Shown: positions 6,729 through 9,760 of the stretch, in pieces
How the letters are laid out: the number at the start of each line of letters is the position of its first letter
How positions within the stretch are numbered: position 1 is the first letter of the stretch
From: Thermodesulfovibrionales bacterium
GTDB lineage: Bacteria; Nitrospirota; Thermodesulfovibrionia; Thermodesulfovibrionales; SM23-35
Length of the DNA: 9,760 nt
NCBI GenBank assembly: GCA_020053565.1
Contig: JAGVMY010000040.1
Location: 1-9,760, forward strand
Direction: 5' to 3'
Position numbers and translations under genes: made by a program
The notes under the pieces: model-generated
The model's database searches: none
The model's input: the letters and a program-made list of their open reading frames with translations, nothing else
What the model was told of the DNA's origin: nothing

Positions 6729-7057
6729 AGATATATAAGGTTTTCTGGACTGAAGAGGCAGCTAATGATTTGAATGAGATAATTAATTTTATCTCCCGGG
6801 ACAGGCTATTGGCTGCAGTACATCTTTATAAGAACATCAAGTCAAAGTGCCAATCATTAAAGACTAATCCTGAAAGATACAGAATTGTTCCAGAATTGCA
6901 AAGGTTAAGTATTACAAATTACAGGGAGATTGTCCACAGTCCCTATAGGATAATATACAAATTGATCGGTGCCGGGGGCTACATAATAGCTGTTGTTGAC
7001 AGTCGTAGAGATTTTGAAACCTTTATTTTCAGCAGACTTTTAAGGAAAACTGTATAG
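6725..7057 (+). CDS. RelE/ParE-family toxin
   Basis: A 110-residue toxin of the RelE/ParE superfamily, inhibited by the antitoxin encoded just upstream. RelE members cut mRNA on the ribosome and ParE members poison gyrase; sequence alone does not settle which. Seen: the start VFWTEEAANDLNEIINFI (6-23), typical of the family's first strand and helix, then YREI (67-70), SPYRIIYKL (72-80) and VVDSRRDF (90-97), which carry the conserved basic and aromatic positions. Full length for the family, so it looks intact. The ATG overlaps the antitoxin stop codon by 4 bp. The YREIV-SPYRIIY pattern looks more like the ParE/YoeB-like branch than classical RelE, but this is an impression. Confidence 0.92.
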   Translation: MKIYKVFWTEEAANDLNEIINFISRDRLLAAVHLYKNIKSKCQSLKTNPERYRIVPELQRLSITNYREIVHSPYRIIYKLIGAGGYIIAVVDSRRDFETFIFSRLLRKTV

Positions 7058-7076
7058 GGTTACGTGAGGAAAAAGA

Positions 7077-7091
7077 TTCCTGATACAGGAA
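7077..7091. repeat. 15-bp inverted repeat immediately upstream of a -10 box
   Basis: TTCCTG-ATA-CAGGAA is a perfect 6-bp-arm palindrome, lying 20 bp after the toxin stop and 3 bp before the extended -10 of the next gene. A T-run at 7103-7108 comes 11 bp later. It may be an operator in the -35 area of the promoter at 7095-7103 or a weak terminator of the toxin operon. Confidence 0.45.
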
Positions 7092-7094
7092 ATG

Positions 7095-7103
7095 TGATAT
7101 AAT
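7095..7103 (+). promoter_or_regulatory. Extended -10 promoter 5 bp before an ATG
   Basis: TGATATAAT is a perfect extended -10 (TGn plus consensus TATAAT at 7098-7103). The usual initiation distance puts the start of transcription at about 7110, on or next to the ATG at 7109, predicting a leaderless mRNA. No -35 consensus is seen at 17 bp, which extended -10 promoters can do without. Confidence 0.5.
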
Positions 7104-7108
7104 TTTTT

Positions 7109-7351
7109 ATGTACACCGCCAAAGACATAAAGATTCCCAAAGAGTTGTTATGGGATTATAAAGAGCCTCCCGATGACCTGTTATGGAGACTTCAGAGGAT
7201 TGCAGATTTTTTCCCTGCCTATGGAACTGATGAAAAAACAGTCCGACTGCTCTTTGAATACAGGGAAAATCTAAAACTGGAAAAGGGCAAATGCAGACTT
7301 ATCGAACTCTATTATGAGGTATGGAATGAAAAAACCGCTGAGAGACATTGA
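7109..7351 (+). CDS. 80-aa protein of unknown function, upstream partner of AbiEii-like toxin
   Basis: I do not recognise a named family. The 80-residue protein is soluble and rich in aromatic and charged residues. It has LLWDY (13-17), LLWRLQRIADFFPAYG (24-39), TVRLLFEYRENL (44-55) and a C-terminal helix with ELYYEVWNEK (66-75). The start is ATG 7109, with no other in-frame Met downstream and no ribosome site within 15 bp; the nearest AGGA is at 7087-7090. It overlaps the following AbiEii-like gene by 26 bp, so the two are surely one unit. By position it could be the cognate antitoxin, since AbiEii-type nucleotidyltransferases usually come with a small partner, but it shows no AbiEi-like winged helix. 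A real gene rather than chance, judging from the tight overlap and protein-like composition. Confidence 0.75.
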   Translation: MYTAKDIKIPKELLWDYKEPPDDLLWRLQRIADFFPAYGTDEKTVRLLFEYRENLKLEKGKCRLIELYYEVWNEKTAERH

Positions 7352-8000
7352 CAATAACAGGATTCTTATACCAAACCAAAGGTTATTTTTGCATGAATTT
7401 GTAAAATCAGAACTGAGGGATGTCTTCAGACTTACAGGAGGCACTGCCCTGAGTGCATTCTATCTGGAACACAGACTCTCAGAAGACCTCGATTTTTTTT
7501 CAACTGACAGTGTTCCGCTATCAGTTATTGAGAGTTTTCTGAAGTCAGTAGATTCTGTTAAAGAGATTTCATTTTCAAAACTTTTTGACAGAAACATCTT
7601 CGATTTAATGATGACGGACAGGAGTCTTTAAAAATTAGAATTTACACAAACAACACTAATAAATATCGAGGAATATGCTTTGATTGACAACCTGAGGATT
7701 GACAGTTTTTTGGATATAGTGGTTAACAAGCTTTGCGCCATAGCAGACAGATATGATGCAAAAGACTATGTGGATGTCTATTGTGCATTGAAGAATAGTG
7801 ACTTGAATCTGAAAGATTTATTTGTCCTTGCTGAAAAGAAATGCAATATTAAAGGAATCCGTCATGTCTTAAAAAATAGGCTGTTGCAGATACCTGATGG
7901 CATACAAAAACTCCCCTTAAAAATTGAACTAACAGAGACTGATTTGAAAATCTTCTTTGAAATACTCATAAGAGATATTATCGCATCTGAAAAAATGTAA
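7326..8000 (+). pseudogene. AbiEii/AbiGii-family nucleotidyltransferase toxin gene, interrupted by an in-frame TAA
   Basis: Encodes a nucleotidyltransferase of the AbiEii/AbiGii toxin family (some relatives modify tRNA ends). The first part has the signature LTGGTALSAFYLEHRLSEDLDFF, with GG (38-39) and the metal-binding D54-x-D56. A TAA at 7629-7631 (codon 102) ends it. The same frame then continues to 8000 with the second half of the family pattern: IDSFLDIVVNKLCAIADR with Lys135, and AKDYVDVY with K146, D147 and D150. Without the stop it would be about 224 residues, a usual size. The lesion lies by a five-A run (7630-7634). The start is ATG 7326, preceded by GAGG (7316-7319) at six bases; ATG 7314 is in frame but has no ribosome site. 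The second half could be reinitiated at TTG 7680, which has GAGGA seven bases upstream, so two separate fragments might be made. Confidence 0.85.
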
Positions 8001-8118
8001 CCTTTTTTGCGAGTCCCGGCAAAGCTGAAAACCCCCTATTGCAATTCTCAGAAATCCTGATACAAATTAATTATACAGTATGAATAACGCCTGTCAGATC
8101 AGAATAATAAGGTCGTTG
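8001..8118. other. Spacer after the AbiEii-like gene, no feature seen
   Basis: AT-rich, without ORFs with a ribosome site or a clear terminator. It opens the 445-bp gap before the last sensor gene; the rest of that gap is described in the separate entries for 8119-8426. Confidence 0.5.
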
Positions 8119-8160
8119 TTCGGCATTCGGAGTTCGGAGTAAAGACGCAAGTTGCAAGCA
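8119..8160. repeat. Degenerate heptamer-phased repeat
   Basis: Three tandem heptamers, TTCGGCA, TTCGGAG, TTCGGAG (8119-8139), are followed in the same 7-bp phase by GCAAGTT (8147) and GCAAGCA (8154). Non-coding, higher in GC than its surroundings, and like the decayed short-sequence repeats scattered between genes in some bacterial genomes. Confidence 0.55.
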
Positions 8161-8163
8161 AAA

Positions 8164-8212
8164 ATCTTATATCTTGAAACTGTAAAGAAGGGCAGGCTGC
8201 AAGATTTAAGAT
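8164..8212. repeat. 13-bp imperfect inverted repeat
   Basis: ATCTTATATCTTG (8164-8176) and CAAGATTTAAGAT (8200-8212) pair at 12 of 13 positions around a 23-nt loop. It follows the heptamer repeats directly. No T-run follows on the plus strand, so it is not an obvious terminator; it may be a mobile repeat remnant or RNA stem. Confidence 0.45.
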
Positions 8213-8250
8213 GCACCCAAATCAGCAGGCAGCGTGTAGTTCATCTTTCT

Positions 8251-8279
8251 TTGACATCTCGCCTGTTGTGTGAGATAAT
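8251..8279 (+). promoter_or_regulatory. Strong sigma70-type promoter for the PAS sensor gene
   Basis: TTGACA (8251-8256), a 17-bp spacer and GATAAT (8274-8279) match the sigma70 consensus at 11 of 12 positions, with TGA just before the -10 giving an extended -10. The predicted start is near 8286, leaving a leader of about 160 nt before ATG 8446. A small inverted repeat, ATCTC (8256-8260) and GAGAT (8272-8276), spans the spacer and could be an operator. Confidence 0.65.
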
Positions 8280-8331
8280 TCTTTAAGAAGATGACAGACT
8301 TTTTTCTTTGTCATTGACCCGAAAATAGGAG

Positions 8332-8361
8332 TTGTTTTCGCTAAGGAGTAAAAGAAAACAA
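8332..8361 (+). promoter_or_regulatory. Leader hairpin enclosing a ribosome site
   Basis: TTGTTTTC (8332-8339) can pair with GAAAACAA (8354-8361), an 8-bp stem whose 14-nt loop holds AAGGAG (8343-8348). It lies in the predicted 5' leader of the sensor mRNA. The stem is AT-rich, so the stability is modest. Confidence 0.35.
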
Positions 8362-8426
8362 TGCAGGTCAATTCGGTTCAAATAAGAGAAAATAGACATC
8401 CCTTAAGATATATAAATAGACTCTAA
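8361..8426 (+). CDS. Possible 21-codon leader ORF
   Basis: ATG 8361 opens a 21-residue frame ending TAA (8424-8426), 19 bp before the sensor gene. AAGGAG at 8343-8348 precedes it by 12 bases, slightly long. The peptide, MQVNSVQIRENRHPLRYINRL, shows no attenuator-like amino-acid run and no known motif. It may be a translated leader or chance; the only support is the ribosome site and the position between a strong promoter and the gene. Confidence 0.2.
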   Translation: MQVNSVQIRENRHPLRYINRL

Positions 8427-8445
8427 ACTTAAAAGGTAACGGATA

Positions 8446-9760
8446 ATGAAAGAAGGTAATAAGACAAAAAAGCAGCTTATTGATGAGCTGGCAGAACTGC
8501 GCAAACAGATCAATAAATTAGAATCAAACCACAAGAAGGTGGAGAAGAAATTAAAAGCTGCTTCAGATGAATGGAGAACCACATTCGATTCAGCAAGTGA
8601 ACTCATTATGCTGCTTGACAGTAAAATGAAAATTATTAAAGCCAATCTTGCAACTGTAAAATTTCTCAATATGCCTTTTAATGAAATAATTGGCAAGACC
8701 TGTTTTAAACTGTTTCACGGGACTGATAAACCTCCTGATATATGCCCTCTGGTAAAGTCGCAAAAGACAAAACAATATGAAAAGGCTGAGCTTTATTTGC
8801 CTGAAAAGGACATTTGGATATTTGTCTCAACTGATCCCATATTTGATGATAAAGGTAATCTAACCAAGACCGTTCATATTATGAAAGACATTACCAAGCG
8901 CAAGAGATTAGAAGAAATTCTGAAAAAAGAGCAGCAGGAACTTAAGCTCATTATCGATTCTTCGCCAATCATAGTTTTCTATAAAGATAAAGAAGGAAAA
9001 TTTGTACGCATTAATGAGACATTTGCCAAAGCGCTTAAAATGCCTGAAGAAGAATTTGTGGGAAAAACAGTCTTTGACCTTTATTCCGCCAAGATTGCAC
9101 AAGGCATGACAGACGATGACCAGGAAGTTTTAAAATCAAGGCGTCCTAAACTTAACATAATAGAACAATATGAATCCGCAAGCGGCATAAGATGGGTGCA
9201 AACAGATAAGATTCCGATTTATGACAATAATGGCAACCCGGTTGGTCTAATAGGTTTTGCACAGGACATCACCGAGCGCAAGCAGGCAGAGGAGCGGATT
9301 ATACGTCTTAGTAGACTCTATTCAGTCTTAAGTAAAGTGAACGAGGCAATTGTACGCATTCGCGAATCTGAAAAGCTCTTTCATGAGGCATGCCGCATAA
9401 TTGTTGAAGATGGCATGTTCCGCATGGCATGGATTGGTGTTGTTGACCCTGACACGCTTCTTGTGAAACCTATGGCAATTTATGGTCACGAGGATGGCTA
9501 TCTGAAAGAGAAACACGTATCAGCAGATGAATCAATTCCAGAAGGAAGGGGACCAACCGGCACTGCCATAAGAAGTGGAGGATATTATATATGCAATGAC
9601 ATTGAGAATGATCCAATTATGCTTCCATGGAGGGATGAAGCATTAAAGCGCGGTTATCGCTCATCGGCCGCATTTGCCTTGAAAACTAGAGGGCGTATTA
9701 TCGGAACTATCAATGTTTATTCAAGCGAGGCATACTTTTTTCAAGAAGAAGAAGAAGAAG
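8446..9760 (+). CDS. PAS-PAS-GAF sensor protein, probably histidine kinase, 3' end beyond window
   Basis: An open frame of 438 residues running off the right edge. Seen in order: an N-terminal coiled coil (about 1-42, NKTKKQLIDELAELRKQI) much like that of the GGDEF protein at 4690; PAS1 (about 43-155, ending MKDITKRKRLEE); PAS2 (about 163-283, ending AQDITERKQAEE); and a GAF domain (about 290-438, incomplete). PAS1 carries a Cys-containing insert, C86-FKLFH-G with C101-P, seen in a subset of PAS domains and possibly metal- or redox-linked. No membrane segment, so a cytosolic sensor. The output domain is off the edge: a histidine kinase is most likely, a GGDEF possible. The start ATG 8446 has a weak AAAGG (8432-8436). 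The last 18 bases are an AAG/GAA run coding poly-Glu. Confidence 0.92.
   Translation, partial: MKEGNKTKKQLIDELAELRKQINKLESNHKKVEKKLKAASDEWRTTFDSASELIMLLDSKMKIIKANLATVKFLNMPFNEIIGKTCFKLFHGTDKPPDICPLVKSQKTKQYEKAELYLPEKDIWIFVSTDPIFDDKGNLTKTVHIMKDITKRKRLEEILKKEQQELKLIIDSSPIIVFYKDKEGKFVRINETFAKALKMPEEEFVGKTVFDLYSAKIAQGMTDDDQEVLKSRRPKLNIIEQYESASGIRWVQTDKIPIYDNNGNPVGLIGFAQDITERKQAEERIIRLSRLYSVLSKVNEAIVRIRESEKLFHEACRIIVEDGMFRMAWIGVVDPDTLLVKPMAIYGHEDGYLKEKHVSADESIPEGRGPTGTAIRSGGYYICNDIENDPIMLPWRDEALKRGYRSSAAFALKTRGRIIGTINVYSSEAYFFQEEEEE

Noticed and set aside
7615..7640. RF2-like programmed +1 frameshift site: AGGAG just before CTT TAA in the AbiEii-like gene
   Set aside because: After a +1 slip the next codons are AAA, AAT, TAG, so translation would stop at once, and the downstream half lies in the original frame. 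The spacer between AGGAG and CTT is also shorter than in prfB.
8403..9516. Four minus-strand open frames of 61 to 97 codons
   Set aside because: They are antisense to the PAS-PAS-GAF gene, which is continuously open on the plus strand with clear domains.
9743..9760. AAG/GAA trinucleotide run at the right edge as a phase-variable tract
   Set aside because: It is in frame within the GAF region and a triplet run would not shift the frame; its full length is cut by the window.

Overview
The window is AT-rich bacterial DNA, a free-living type with many signalling genes. The taxonomic hints are an alpha-type class I glutamine synthetase, a CBS protein, an MthK-like channel, and PAS/GAF sensors opening with an 'MK-x-x-NKTK-x-x-L-x-x-EL-x-x-LR' coiled coil. 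These fit the Nitrospirota or the old Deltaproteobacteria best, but that is an impression from protein style, not a search result.

Positions 1-2018 (minus strand): a class I glutamine amidotransferase gene is followed by glnA, whose 3' end lies beyond the left edge. Together they suggest a nitrogen/glutamine unit. The gap upstream of the amidotransferase holds a perfect 13-bp palindrome and faces a divergent two-CBS-domain gene (2019-2450, plus).

Positions 2614-4400 (minus strand): a TTG-started two-TM potassium channel with cytosolic RCK domains, preceded by a promoter-like site inside an inverted repeat. Upstream lies a 5'-truncated second glnA (3775-4400). It keeps only the C-terminal 204 residues and is about 88% identical to glnA over the 323 bp that can be compared. 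The two glnA copies are direct repeats flanking about 4 kb.

Positions 4690-6198 (plus): a PAS-GAF-GGDEF diguanylate cyclase.

Positions 6395-8000 (plus): a small defence/toxin-antitoxin island. A Phd/YefM antitoxin and RelE/ParE toxin (ATGA overlap) sit behind a TTGACA promoter overlapped by three tandem 12-bp repeats. Next comes an unrecognised 80-aa protein whose extended -10 promoter lies only 5 bp from its ATG, suggesting a leaderless mRNA. It overlaps an AbiEii/AbiGii-type nucleotidyltransferase toxin gene broken by one in-frame TAA.

Positions 8001-8445: a 445-bp spacer with degenerate heptamer repeats, a near-perfect inverted repeat, a strong sigma70-like promoter and a possible 21-codon leader ORF. 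Position 8446 to the right edge: a PAS-PAS-GAF sensor gene, open at the edge.

I see no clearly new system. The best leads are the broken AbiEii module with its leaderless-looking partner, the truncated glnA paralogue, and the organised 5' region of the last sensor gene.
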